64,000 bases of DNA from Enterococcus cecorum DSM 20682 = ATCC 43198 (GTDB lineage: Bacteria > Bacillota > Bacilli > Lactobacillales > Enterococcaceae). Shown piece by piece: positions 36,332 to 45,300 of the stretch (within the stretch, counting starts at the first letter, position 1; each line of letters starts with the position of its first letter). The stretch spans positions 359,001 through 423,000 of the forward strand of contig NZ_ASWI01000003.1 of the NCBI RefSeq assembly GCF_000407565.1, written 5' to 3'. A program made the translations under genes and the position numbers. A model generated the notes under the pieces. That model worked only from the letters and a program-made list of their open reading frames with translations. It did not search any database and was not told where the DNA came from.

Positions 36332-36412
36332 ATTATAATACTTGTAATTAACTTGCACAATAATAATTTAATCAGGCTTTAATTTTCAATGATTTAATTT
36401 GGCTTTAATTTT
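36332..36412 (-). promoter_or_regulatory. Promoter and 26-bp direct repeats upstream of the response regulator
   Basis: On the minus strand, TTGTGC (36355-36360) and TATAAT (36332-36337) are spaced 17 bases. Immediately upstream lie two direct repeats, TTTAATCAGGCTTTAATTTT (36367-36386) and TTTAATTTGGCTTTAATTTT (36393-36412) as read on the plus strand, period 26. Placement next to the -35 is typical of AgrA/ComE-class activator sites. Confidence 0.65.
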
Positions 36413-36604
36413 TTTCAAATCTTTCTATTTTCCAATGATAATAGATGTTTAACTAGTGATGCCAGATTTTTTATAGTCAAACAACTGTTACATCTTCTTG
36501 TTTTAAGTATCTAACCAATCAATATCTCTATTTTCATGATATTTGTACCTAACTTATACACTGTAATACAATCTTTTTAGAATAAATTATTATTTAGATT
36601 ATTG

Positions 36605-37190
36605 AGAGATATGACACAGGTAGTGACATCAATATTTTATGTAAAGATTCTATCTGACAGTTATTATTAGAAAAAGAACCCCTTGCTTCTCAATCTACCA
36701 TTTCTCGCTTTTTAGATTGTTTTACCGAAAAGAATATTGAAGAACTACAAAAGTGAATCAAGATTTACTTGATAAAGTGCATCTTTTCATGAAGACAGTG
36801 ATTTTATTATCACCCATACAGACATTTTTTGATGCCGAGAACAAGCAAATTACAACGTCCATTACCAAATATACGGTCCCCACATTCGTTGATTTTGGTT
36901 GTGTAACTGGATATTATCTGAAATTACAGTTATGTGCAGAAAATCACTATACTTCTAACGGTGTAGGTGGATTTATCAAACCCTTGCTTGTCCATTATTT
37001 GACAATAGTCTCAAATCAGGAACTGGAGATAGTGTATTCGCTACACTAAAACTGTATAAAATTTGTGAAGAAGCCGAGGCACAATACATCAACTGTTTAA
37101 AAAATAATACATGCTTAACGCAACTTGATGCAGAAAAACACCTATGATAAACATTGTCCAGGATAAAATAGAAGTCCACTATTTCTCAGT
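36605..37190 (+). pseudogene. Decayed IS1380-family transposase
   Basis: Several frames carry pieces of an IS1380-type transposase, in order: 'PLASQSTISRFLDCFTEKNIEELQ', then 'VNQDLLDKVHLFMKT', 'FVDFGCVTGYYLKLQLCAEN', 'YTSNGVGGFIKPLLVHY' and 'GDSVFATLKLYKICEEAEAQYI'. These resemble the family's 'ASQPTLSR...', 'TGYFLKAQLRPGNQYTSNG' and 'GDSGFATPELYELCE' blocks. At least three frameshifts and the loss of catalytic Asp context show it is dead. No terminal inverted repeats were identified. It sits between the two-component system and the RiPP cluster, a trace of horizontal movement. Confidence 0.75.
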
Positions 37191-37436
37191 ATAATACCAA
37201 TTTAATAGAAAATTTTGAGAAGTTTATTTTAATGTCACTAAAAAATTAATATAGTAGACGTAATAAGCAAATTTTATTAGACTTGTTGTTCAGCCTATAT
37301 TTACTGTTGTTCGCGACAAAAATTATTGAAACCAGAAAAACATGAGTATATAGTGTAATTGCAAGGTATTAGAGGTGTTTTGAGTGTGCTATAGATTCAC
37401 TAATCCATGACATTCCTTTTGATTTTGGAAATAAAT

Positions 37437-38231
37437 ATGTGGGAGGTGGAGGAAATCAATATTCATTTTACATTCCTTGATAATGCGGTTTCATATAATT
37501 GTTTTCAGTGTAGAGGACAATGTTGTTTTTTAAAAAATAATTTATTGCTGACTAAAAAAAGCTCATCAAAGTTTATTAGAAATAATGAAAATCATGATGA
37601 TGTTGTTAAAATGTTATTTGATTTTTCGCAAACATTAGAATCAAATTATACATTGTTGAATTGTGGGAGAAATTGTTGGTTTCACACAGATGATGGATGT
37701 GAAATTACTTGTTATGGGTTGGATAAGCCGTTGACATGTCAATTATATCCGTTGAAGATTAAAAAAATAAAAAATTGGTATATAGTATCTTTTCATCCTT
37801 GTCCAAGGTTTGAATATAAAAATGATTCTCCAACAGCTATAAATCAAGAAGATTGCTTGCCGATACTTCATGAGTATATTCGTTCTAAAGTGCCCATAAC
37901 CACTTTAGACACGGGTGTTTCCAAAAATAGGTTGGAATTTGAATTAGATTATCAAAAAATGTTTAAAAACAGGATGAAATACAGGCTTTTGAATTGTAAA
38001 GCTTCTATAATAGATGAGTATTTGATGTTTTACTTGGAGTTTAGATGGGATAAGTTTTCTATGGAATTAACACCATCGCAATCTGATACGCTATTTGTAA
38101 TTTTTAAAGAAACATTTTATAAAAATATGGATAGACTAAAGCTTTTTAATCGTACCAATCAATATATCATTTTACGTAATGAATTTAGCAAAGATGTACG
38201 AAATAAACACAAGTTGAGACTGTTGAAATAG
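37437..38231 (+). CDS. Fe-S (YkgJ-like) peptide methyltransferase of the RiPP cluster
   Basis: A 264-residue protein with the YkgJ-type Cys pattern: 'NCFQCRGQCCFLK' (CxxCxxxCC) near the N-terminus, 'LNCGRNCWFHTDDGCEITCYG', 'KPLTCQLYPLKI' and 'FHPCPRFEY'. Such clusters bind Fe-S centres. In enteropeptin biosynthesis, as I recall it, a member of this superfamily acts with an arginase to install N-methylornithine, and the neighbourhood here is the same. The start is uncertain: ATG 37437 has a weak site, while GGGAGGTGGAGG at 37440-37451 points to a start at a non-ATG codon (for example ATC 37455 or ATT 37461). Codons are AT-rich, rich in ATA and AGA, unlike the core genes, which suggests acquired DNA. 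First gene of the cluster. Confidence 0.75.
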   Translation: MWEVEEINIHFTFLDNAVSYNCFQCRGQCCFLKNNLLLTKKSSSKFIRNNENHDDVVKMLFDFSQTLESNYTLLNCGRNCWFHTDDGCEITCYGLDKPLTCQLYPLKIKKIKNWYIVSFHPCPRFEYKNDSPTAINQEDCLPILHEYIRSKVPITTLDTGVSKNRLEFELDYQKMFKNRMKYRLLNCKASIIDEYLMFYLEFRWDKFSMELTPSQSDTLFVIFKETFYKNMDRLKLFNRTNQYIILRNEFSKDVRNKHKLRLLK

Positions 38232-38283
38232 GTTAGAAGATTCCTATGTAAAAATCTTAAAAATGCTTGAGGAGGTCTTTGAT

Positions 38284-38454
38284 ATGGAGACAGCGTTAGA
38301 GGAAATTAAACTTATTGAGAAAGTAGAAGAAATGGAAAGAAAAACGGAAATTTTAGAAATTGTTCCTACGTCAGTTTCGGAAATTGTGGATTCAATGAAG
38401 GGAAGATGTCCCCCAAGTATTAGTGGACTTGTAGAAATTGAACAAGATTTATAA
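38284..38454 (+). CDS. RiPP precursor peptide with GRC core (56 aa)
   Basis: Start ATG 38284 follows GAGGAGG at the right distance; an earlier in-frame ATG has no RBS. The 56-residue peptide has an acidic helical leader (METALEEIKLIEKVEEMERK...) and a C-terminal part reading ...DSMKGRCPPSISGLVEI EQDL, with the motif G40-R41-C42. C42 is the only cysteine and R41 the only arginine outside the leader. That is what a sactionine-forming radical SAM enzyme (Cys) plus a peptide arginase (Arg to Orn) would need. GRC precursors define one of the radical-SAM RiPP subfamilies of streptococci and enterococci, to which enteropeptins belong. A hairpin follows directly. Confidence 0.88.
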   Translation: METALEEIKLIEKVEEMERKTEILEIVPTSVSEIVDSMKGRCPPSISGLVEIEQDL

Positions 38455-38508
38455 AGCAACCTCGGTGTATTTATATTGGTGATATAGATACACCTTTGTT
38501 GCTTTTGA
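38454..38508 (+). terminator. Hairpin after the precursor gene (terminator or attenuator)
   Basis: AAGCAAC (38454-38460) pairs with GTTGCTT (38498-38504), and inside it GGTGTAT (38464-38470) pairs with ATACACC (38488-38494). A short TTTT follows. It overlaps the stop codon and would keep precursor mRNA in excess over the enzymes. Confidence 0.75.
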
Positions 38509-38671
38509 AATATAAAGTGATCTATACTTATTCGAGTTTAAGTATTTTTGAAAATTATCAAAAATTTATGCAATATATTTTTTATTTACATAAATTCAGT
38601 TTGAAGAATAATAACTATATTGATATTTTTTGTTTTTTTACTAACGTTAGTTGGAGGCTGATGTAGTAGTT
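38509..38671 (+). other. AT-rich spacer between precursor and radical SAM genes
   Basis: Very AT-rich with no ORF. It ends with the palindrome CTAACGTTAG (38641-38650) and a GGAGG (38653-38657) that is 14 bases from the ATG. A weak promoter for the enzyme genes could lie here; none is convincing. Confidence 0.4.
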
Positions 38672-39895
38672 ATGTGTAGAAGTATATCTGTTTTTTTTAA
38701 CGATTACAGTAAAACGGGGATAATGCTTGATAATTCCGAAAAAAAGGCATATGTAATAAAAAAATCTCATCTATTATCAATTGAATATTTACTGAGACAT
38801 ACGGATACCGTTGGATATGATATTCCAAAATCTTTGAAATCTGTATTATCATTTTTTAAGTCTAGGAATATTGTTATAAATAGAAAAACGGTTAAGCTGA
38901 TTCAATTTTATTCGAAAATACCGTTGAGAACGGTTCAATTAGAGATAACGAATAGGTGTAATTTGAGGTGTAAACATTGTTATATACCAAGTTATACAGA
39001 TGATTTAGAAGTAGAAGATATTTTAAAAATTATAGATGAATCAGAAAGATTAGGTGTTATGAATTTTTGTATCACAGGTGGAGAACCTTTGCTTCATACT
39101 GATATTGAAAAAATTTTAATTTATTTACTCCAGACAGGTATGAATATTACAATTTTTTCAAATTTAATTAACTTAAATGATAATATTAAACGTATTATTG
39201 TTTTAAGTGATAGAATCAGCTTCAAAGTAAGTTTGGATGGAGGCACTCCAGAGGTTCATGATTATATTAGAGGTAAAGGCTCATTCAAAAAAACATACAA
39301 CAATATATTGTGGTTAAAAAAAATGGGTGTACCAGTTGAGGTAAATGTGGTTTTAAATAGTGCGAATATTTCTGAAATTGATGCATTAGAGTCTTTATCT
39401 CGGAAACTGGATATCCGTTTTCGTTATGATAAATTTATCCCGTTTGAACGAGGTGATGAATTACAGTTACCTGATGAGGTGTATATTGATAATATGCTAA
39501 GAATAGAAAGTGTGGACTTTAGCAAATTAAAGCAACATAAAAAAATTAATACTAGTTGTTTTTATTGTGAAGCTGGTAACTCATATGTGTATATAAATAA
39601 CGAGGGATATGTTACTTTTTGTCCTACGTTATCGTCTAATAAATTTTCTGGTGGAAATGTTAGGAGTCAAAGTTTGAAAGAAATTTGGGAAAGTTCAACT
39701 TTTTTTAAAAGAATAAGGAATATTCGTTGTAAGTATTTTGAGGAGTGTAAATTAAATTATATTTGTAATGGCGGTTGTAGAAGCAGAGCAGAGTCGTATA
39801 GAGGTAATATTGATGATCCAGACATATTAGAGTGTAAAATGGCGTTTTGTTTAACAGGAATTACTCCGCCGAGTTTTAGGGAGATTTTAGAGTGA
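38672..39895 (+). CDS. Radical SAM/SPASM peptide-modifying enzyme (sactisynthase-like)
   Basis: A 407-residue maturase. An N-terminal region of about 85 residues resembles a leader-recognition (PqqD-like) domain. The radical SAM motif 'TNRCNLRCKHCYIP' has C96, C100 and C103, followed by 'CITGGEPLLH' for SAM. The SPASM domain has cysteines in 'SCFYCEAGNSYVYIN', 'VTFCPTLS', 'IRCKYFEECKLNYICNGGCRSRAE' and 'ECKMAFC' for auxiliary clusters. This architecture forms thioether crosslinks in sactipeptides and ranthipeptides; the single Cys in the neighbouring precursor is the likely target. The start is taken at ATG 38672, although the RBS is far; an in-frame TTG at 38651 overlaps the RBS itself. The stop overlaps the next start (GTGA). 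Confidence 0.88.
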   Translation: MCRSISVFFNDYSKTGIMLDNSEKKAYVIKKSHLLSIEYLLRHTDTVGYDIPKSLKSVLSFFKSRNIVINRKTVKLIQFYSKIPLRTVQLEITNRCNLRCKHCYIPSYTDDLEVEDILKIIDESERLGVMNFCITGGEPLLHTDIEKILIYLLQTGMNITIFSNLINLNDNIKRIIVLSDRISFKVSLDGGTPEVHDYIRGKGSFKKTYNNILWLKKMGVPVEVNVVLNSANISEIDALESLSRKLDIRFRYDKFIPFERGDELQLPDEVYIDNMLRIESVDFSKLKQHKKINTSCFYCEAGNSYVYINNEGYVTFCPTLSSNKFSGGNVRSQSLKEIWESSTFFKRIRNIRCKYFEECKLNYICNGGCRSRAESYRGNIDDPDILECKMAFCLTGITPPSFREILE

Positions 39896-40656
39896 AAAAT
39901 ATTTTGTTAATTGATTATGATGCTTCAAGTAAGATTCCGGGGTGTCGATTTGCTATACAAAAGTTTTATGAGCAACATATAATGAAAGGAATTTTGAAGT
40001 TAAATTTGATTACTGTTAAGTTCAATAACTTACCAAACTCAGAAGTTAATTTTAGATACATGAATGAATTGATTTTTAATAATGATATTAGTTTAGCTAT
40101 TGGTGGAGATCATTCTATAACTTACACTTTAAGTAAAAGTATAATGACAAATAAATCACTATTAATCATATTTGATGCACATTTGGATTATTTTCCTAAT
40201 CATACTAGTGAAATCTGTAACTGGAACTTTATTGAAGAACTATTAGATGAATACGAATATATTATTGTTCTAGGATATAGAAATATATATCATGAGTGTG
40301 CGAAACATGAAAAAATATACTTGTTCAGTAGCAGTGATTTAGAGTATAATAGCCGATACGTAAAAGAAAGTATAAGTAAGTTAATAGAAAGAACGAACGA
40401 TATATACTTGTCTGTTGATATGGATGTGGTATCACCTGCTGAATTTGATTCAGTTTCTTTTCCTATTATTGGAGGGATAAATTTTACTTGTTTATTATAT
40501 TTTATCGAATGGATATTTAGTGTCGGTCAGATATTGTTTTGTGATATTGTTGAATATAATCCTTTAGTGGGAGGAGATAATGCAATCATGTTTTATCAAT
40601 TTGTGACTCGTTTATTGAAAATTCAAGAAGGAAATCTAAAGGATGATGAAAAATAA
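39892..40656 (+). CDS. Peptide arginase (ureohydrolase family) of the RiPP cluster
   Basis: A 254-residue arginase-fold protein. The manganese ligands are conserved: 'GGDHS' (His74), 'DAHLD' (D95, H97, D99) and 'SVDMDVVSP' (D176, D178). It is shorter than metabolic arginases (about 300) and sits inside a RiPP operon, as the peptide arginases that turn Arg to ornithine in landornamide-type and enteropeptin pathways do. Arg41 of the precursor is the expected substrate. It starts at GTG in an overlapping GTGA with the radical SAM gene, and overlaps the exporter start by 14 bases, so translation is coupled. Confidence 0.87.
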   Translation: MKNILLIDYDASSKIPGCRFAIQKFYEQHIMKGILKLNLITVKFNNLPNSEVNFRYMNELIFNNDISLAIGGDHSITYTLSKSIMTNKSLLIIFDAHLDYFPNHTSEICNWNFIEELLDEYEYIIVLGYRNIYHECAKHEKIYLFSSSDLEYNSRYVKESISKLIERTNDIYLSVDMDVVSPAEFDSVSFPIIGGINFTCLLYFIEWIFSVGQILFCDIVEYNPLVGGDNAIMFYQFVTRLLKIQEGNLKDDEK

Positions 40657-41809
40657 AAATGCAACGATTATTTATGCGAATCGTTTTATTTCGCTGATTG
40701 CTGAATATGGTTATACGATATTGATTAACATTTATTTATCGAGAATTTCTGTGCGTTTTGTGATGTATTTTTGGGCGGTGAAGCTACTAGCCAGCCTAGT
40801 CGCAGCTAAAGTCAAAAATTATTTGCCACAAAGCAATAGTCGAATGGTGCTATTTTCTCTGGAAGTGACGAAAGCGCTCTTGTTGATATTACTTGCTTTC
40901 TACTTTGAATCACTGGTACTGTTTTTACTCGTTTTTCTTTTAGAGATATGCAATACGTTGTTTTCTAGCAAGTTGTATGCGACGGTTCCCAATTTAATTG
41001 CTAGTAATAATTTAATTCGGTTTAATTCAGTGTATACAAGTATTGGTTCGCTCTCTTATTTTTTAGCGCCGATGATTGTTGGGGTTAATCTCATGCATCA
41101 TCAGCATTATCTATTTGTCTTATATGCTTTGCTAGTATTAATTGGTTCGATAGGCTTGTTATTTATGCATATCCAAATGAATGAGGACAAAAAGACTAAA
41201 CAAGCAGAGAAAGTCAGACATAATTATCAATTTATGAGTATTATGAGACATCCGACTGCTTTTTTGATGATGATGGTGATAGGTTTGCTAAGTTCAATAG
41301 GGGTACTTTTTGATACGTATGAAGTGAGGTATCTTATCCAAGGAATAGGACTGAGCGAGCAGCAATATTCTTTTTCGCTCTCATTTTTAGCTGGTTGTTT
41401 TTTGGTGACGAGTGTGTTGTTGAGTTTTAAAAAAGAGTTTAAATCACCTAAAAATGTATTCTTAATAGGAATGTTTATTTATATTTTGTATTTGATTCTG
41501 TTTTCGTTTGCTAAAAGCTATTTTCAGGTTTTATTTAGTTACATTTTACTTGCGGTTGGACAAACGATTGCTGGTCTTGTGCAAAATGTTTATGTACAAC
41601 AAAGTTTACCTGATGAAGAGATTCAAAATTACATGGTGTGGGATGAAGTTTTAAGTCGGAGTATTTCGGGGGGCTTTGTTTTGGCAGTGGGAGTATTTTC
41701 ACCTGATGTCACTGCGCTTTTTGTTGTATTCCAAAGTTTTAGTTTGGTTGCAATGGGAATGTTCCTTATTTTTCTTTTAGTGAGTATAAGTTTGAAAAAG
41801 AAGACGTAA
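40643..41809 (+). CDS. MFS transporter, probable RiPP exporter
   Basis: A 388-residue major-facilitator protein with about twelve hydrophobic helices and a central basic loop ('MNEDKKTKQAEKVRHN'). As last gene of the cluster, overlapping the arginase gene, it most likely exports the mature peptide or gives self-protection. There is no ABC exporter or C39 leader peptidase in the cluster, so the leader protease must be encoded elsewhere. Codon use is less AT-extreme than in the four genes before it, so it may have a different origin. Two adjacent ATGs (40643, 40646) are possible starts. Confidence 0.8.
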   Translation: MMKNKNATIIYANRFISLIAEYGYTILINIYLSRISVRFVMYFWAVKLLASLVAAKVKNYLPQSNSRMVLFSLEVTKALLLILLAFYFESLVLFLLVFLLEICNTLFSSKLYATVPNLIASNNLIRFNSVYTSIGSLSYFLAPMIVGVNLMHHQHYLFVLYALLVLIGSIGLLFMHIQMNEDKKTKQAEKVRHNYQFMSIMRHPTAFLMMMVIGLLSSIGVLFDTYEVRYLIQGIGLSEQQYSFSLSFLAGCFLVTSVLLSFKKEFKSPKNVFLIGMFIYILYLILFSFAKSYFQVLFSYILLAVGQTIAGLVQNVYVQQSLPDEEIQNYMVWDEVLSRSISGGFVLAVGVFSPDVTALFVVFQSFSLVAMGMFLIFLLVSISLKKKT

Positions 41810-41857
41810 ATTTTTGCGCATATTCTAGAATATTTTTACAGAGTCATATTAGTTAAA

Positions 41858-41897
41858 AACCGAGAAACTTTTCTGTGGAAGTTCTCGGTTTTTTTAC
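41858..41897 (+). terminator. Terminator of the RiPP cluster
   Basis: AACCGAGAAACTT pairs with AAGTTCTCGGTT (41879-41890) with a bulge, followed by TTTTTT. Confidence 0.88.
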
Positions 41898-41900
41898 TTT

Positions 41901-42020
41901 TCTAGAATATAAGTGTAAAAACTTTGTGATTTCATCATTTTCTAGAATATAAGTGTAAAAACTTTGTGATTTCATCATTTTCTAGAGTATAGGTGGGAAA
42001 ACTTTTGGATTTATTCGCAC
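41901..42020 (+). repeat. Tandem 40-bp repeats upstream of rpoB
   Basis: The unit starting TCTAGAATATAAGTGTAAAA is exactly repeated at 41901-41940 and 41941-41980, with a diverged third copy from 41981. Each begins with a TTCTAGAA-like palindrome, and a further TTCTAGAA lies at 41823-41830. No spacers vary, so it is not a CRISPR. Function unknown; protein binding or recombination slippage are possible. Confidence 0.85.
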
Positions 42021-42072
42021 ATAGGGATGAAAAATCAATGTTGAGAATAAAAATGAAAAATTTCATGAAAGC

Positions 42073-42101
42073 TTGACAAATAGGCTAGAATTGTCTACAA
42101 T
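42073..42101 (+). promoter_or_regulatory. rpoB promoter
   Basis: TTGACA (42073-42078), 17-base spacer, TACAAT (42096-42101): a strong housekeeping promoter about 235 bases before the rpoB start. Confidence 0.85.
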
Positions 42102-42107
42102 ATATAG

Positions 42108-42335
42108 ATGCAAAAACTATCAAAAAGTATTATCAGTAGGAACGAAATATTGTCCGTTTCGGCTGTAGCATAAGGAAAACAAAAGTAGAACAGGGATTTG
42201 AACACTTTCTATTTTTGATTTTTTTTTGCCTTAAAGCCGCAAAAAATACGATTTGTTACCTAAGTTTAATGTTTGTAACAAAAAAGTAATATTGGTTGGT
42301 AGCTATTTTGAAAGATTTTTGAAGGGGTGAAGAGC
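42108..42335 (+). promoter_or_regulatory. Long rpoB leader
   Basis: A ~228-base untranslated leader. It contains ACGAAATATTGTCCGTTTCG (about 42140-42160), able to form a small hairpin (CGAAA with TTTCG), then a weak hairpin ending in TTTTTTTTT near 42215-42230 that could attenuate. A structured RNA upstream of rpoB is known in Lactobacillales; I cannot confirm that this is the same motif. Confidence 0.5.
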
Positions 42336-45300
42336 TTGGCTGGACACGTAGTAAAATACGGAAAGCACCGCGAACGTAGAAGTTTCGCACGTATCAGTGA
42401 AGTATTGGAATTACCGAATTTGATTGAGATTCAAACAGATTCTTATCAATGGTTCTTAGATGAAGGACTAAGAGAAATGTTTGAAGATATTTTACCGATT
42501 GAAGATTTCAACGGCAATTTATCTCTAGAATTCGTAGATTATGAGTTGAAGACACCTAAGTATGATGTAGATGAAGCACGTGCACACGATGCAAACTATT
42601 CTGCACCATTACATGTAACATTACGTTTGACAAATAGAGAAACTGGCGAAATCAAGTCACAAGAAGTATTCTTTGGCGATTTCCCATTAATGACTGAACA
42701 AGGAACCTTTATCATCAACGGGGCAGAACGTGTTATCGTTTCACAATTAGTCCGTTCTCCGGGTGTGTACTTCCATGGGAAAGTAGATAAGAATGGTAAA
42801 GAAGGTTTCGGTTCAACTGTCATTCCTAACCGTGGCGCATGGTTAGAAATGGAAACAGATAGCAAAGATATTTCTTATGTACGTATTGACCGTACCCGTA
42901 AGATTCCATTGACAGTGTTAGTTCGTGCGTTAGGTTTTGGTTCGGATGATACGATTTTTGAAATTTTTGGAGATAGCGAATCATTACGTAACACCATCGA
43001 AAAAGATTTACATAAAAATGCGAGTGATTCACGTACAGAAGAAGGCTTGAAAGATATTTACGAGCGTTTACGTCCGGGTGAACCCAAGACAGCCGACAGC
43101 TCAAGAAATCTTTTAAATGCGCGTTTCTTTGATCCAAAACGTTATGACCTTGCTGCAGTAGGTCGCTACAAAGTGAATAAGAAATTAGACTTAAAAACAC
43201 GTCTTTTAAACTTAACTTTAGCTGAAACTTTAGTAGATCCTGAAACCGGTGAAATTCTAGTTGAAAAAGGCACAGTCTTAACACACCAAGTGATTGATAG
43301 CATTGCTGAACAATTAGAAAACGGCTTGAATAGTGTTACTTACTATCCTTCAGAAGATGGGGTTGTCACTGAGCCGATGACTGTTCAAGTAATCAAAGTC
43401 TTTTCACCAAAAGATCCAGAACGTGAAATTAATATTATTGGCAATGGCTACTTACCAAGCGATGTGCGCACGATTCGTCCTGCAGATATTATCGCAAGTA
43501 TGAGTTATTTCTTAAACTTAATGGAAGGTATCGGTAAAGTGGATGACATCGACCACTTAGGAAATCGTCGAATCCGTTCAGTTGGAGAATTATTACAAAA
43601 TCAATTCCGTATCGGATTAGCGCGTATGGAACGTGTGGTACGTGAACGCATGTCAATTCAAGACACTGAAACATTAACACCACAACAATTAATCAATATC
43701 CGTCCAGTAGTTGCAAGTATCAAAGAATTCTTTGGTTCTTCTCAATTATCACAATTCATGGACCAAACCAACCCGCTAAGTGAGTTAGCCCACAAACGTC
43801 GTCTATCTGCGTTAGGGCCTGGTGGTTTGACGCGTGATCGTGCCGGATATGAAGTTCGTGACGTTCACTACTCTCACTATGGTCGTATGTGTCCGATTGA
43901 AACGCCTGAAGGTCCAAATATCGGGTTGATCAACAGTTTAGCGACTTATGCGAAAGTGAATAAATATGGCTTTATCGAAACACCATATCGTCGTGTAGAC
44001 CGTGAAACAGGACGCGTAACTGATCAAATTGATTATCTAACTGCTGACATCGAAGACCATTATGTTGTGGCCCAAGCAAACAGTAAGTTAAACGAAGATG
44101 GTACGTTTGCTGAACCTGTTGTCATGGCACGTGCAACAAGTGAAAATATCGAAGTTGCTGTTGAAAAAGTGGACTACATGGACGTATCTCCTAAACAAGT
44201 AGTTGCCGTGGCGACTGCATGTATCCCATTCTTAGAAAACGATGACTCTAACCGTGCTTTGATGGGGGCCAACATGCAACGTCAAGCAGTGCCTTTGATT
44301 AATCCTAAAGCACCATGGGTTGGTACTGGTATGGAATACAAATCAGCACATGACTCTGGAGCAGCTTTATTATGTAAACACGATGGTATCGTTGAATACG
44401 TGGATGCAAGTGAAATTCGCGTTCGCCGTGAAGATGGTACCTTAGATAAATATAAAGTAACGAAATTCCGTCGTTCAAACTCAGGAACAAGTTACAACCA
44501 ACGTCCATTAGTTCAATTGCATGAACGCGTGGCTAAAGGCGATATTTTAGCAGACGGTCCATCAATGGAAGGTGGAGAATTAGCTTTAGGTCAAAACGTG
44601 TTAGTTGCCTTCATGACATGGGAAGGTTACAACTATGAAGATGCGGTTATCATGAGCCGTCGTTTAGTAAAAGATGATGTGTATACTTCTGTGCATATTG
44701 AAGAATACGAATCAGAAGCACGTGATACCAAATTGGGACCTGAAGAAATCACTCGCGAAATTCCAAACGTGGGTGAAGATGCCTTGAAGAACCTTGATGA
44801 AATGGGTATTATCCGCATCGGGGCAGAAGTAAAAGACGGGGACTTATTAGTAGGTAAAGTGACACCAAAAGGAGTGACTGAATTATCTGCAGAAGAACGT
44901 CTATTACATGCAATCTTCGGTGAAAAAGCGCGTGAAGTTCGTGATACTTCTCTTCGTGTTCCTCATGGCGGTGGCGGTATTGTCCACGATGTGAAGATCT
45001 TTACACGTGAAGCTGGCGATGAATTATCACCAGGCGTAAATATGTTAGTACGTGTTTATATTGTTCAAAAACGTAAAATCCATGAAGGGGATAAAATGGC
45101 CGGTCGTCACGGTAATAAAGGGGTTGTTTCCCGTATTATGCCAGAAGAAGATATGCCATTCTTACCAGACGGAACACCAGTGGATATCATGTTGAATCCA
45201 TTAGGGGTGCCATCACGTATGAACATCGGACAAGTATTAGAATTACACTTAGGTATGGCTGCGCGTGCCCTTGGTATTCATGTTGCAACACCTGTATTTG

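Noticed and set aside
34096-36412. Full agr or fsr quorum system
   Set aside because: Kinase and regulator fit, but no AgrB/FsrB protease and no AgrD-type precursor; only the short linear ORF was found.
38263-38283. Earlier ATG for the RiPP precursor (MLEEVFD...)
   Set aside because: No RBS before it, whereas GAGGAGG stands at the right distance from ATG 38284.
41901-42020. Tandem repeats as a CRISPR array
   Set aside because: The 40-bp units follow each other without spacers and no cas gene is present.
42108-42335. Firm identification of the rpoB leader as the known lactobacillal rpoB RNA motif
   Set aside because: I cannot reconstruct its consensus pairing with confidence from sequence alone; left as a leader with weak hairpins.
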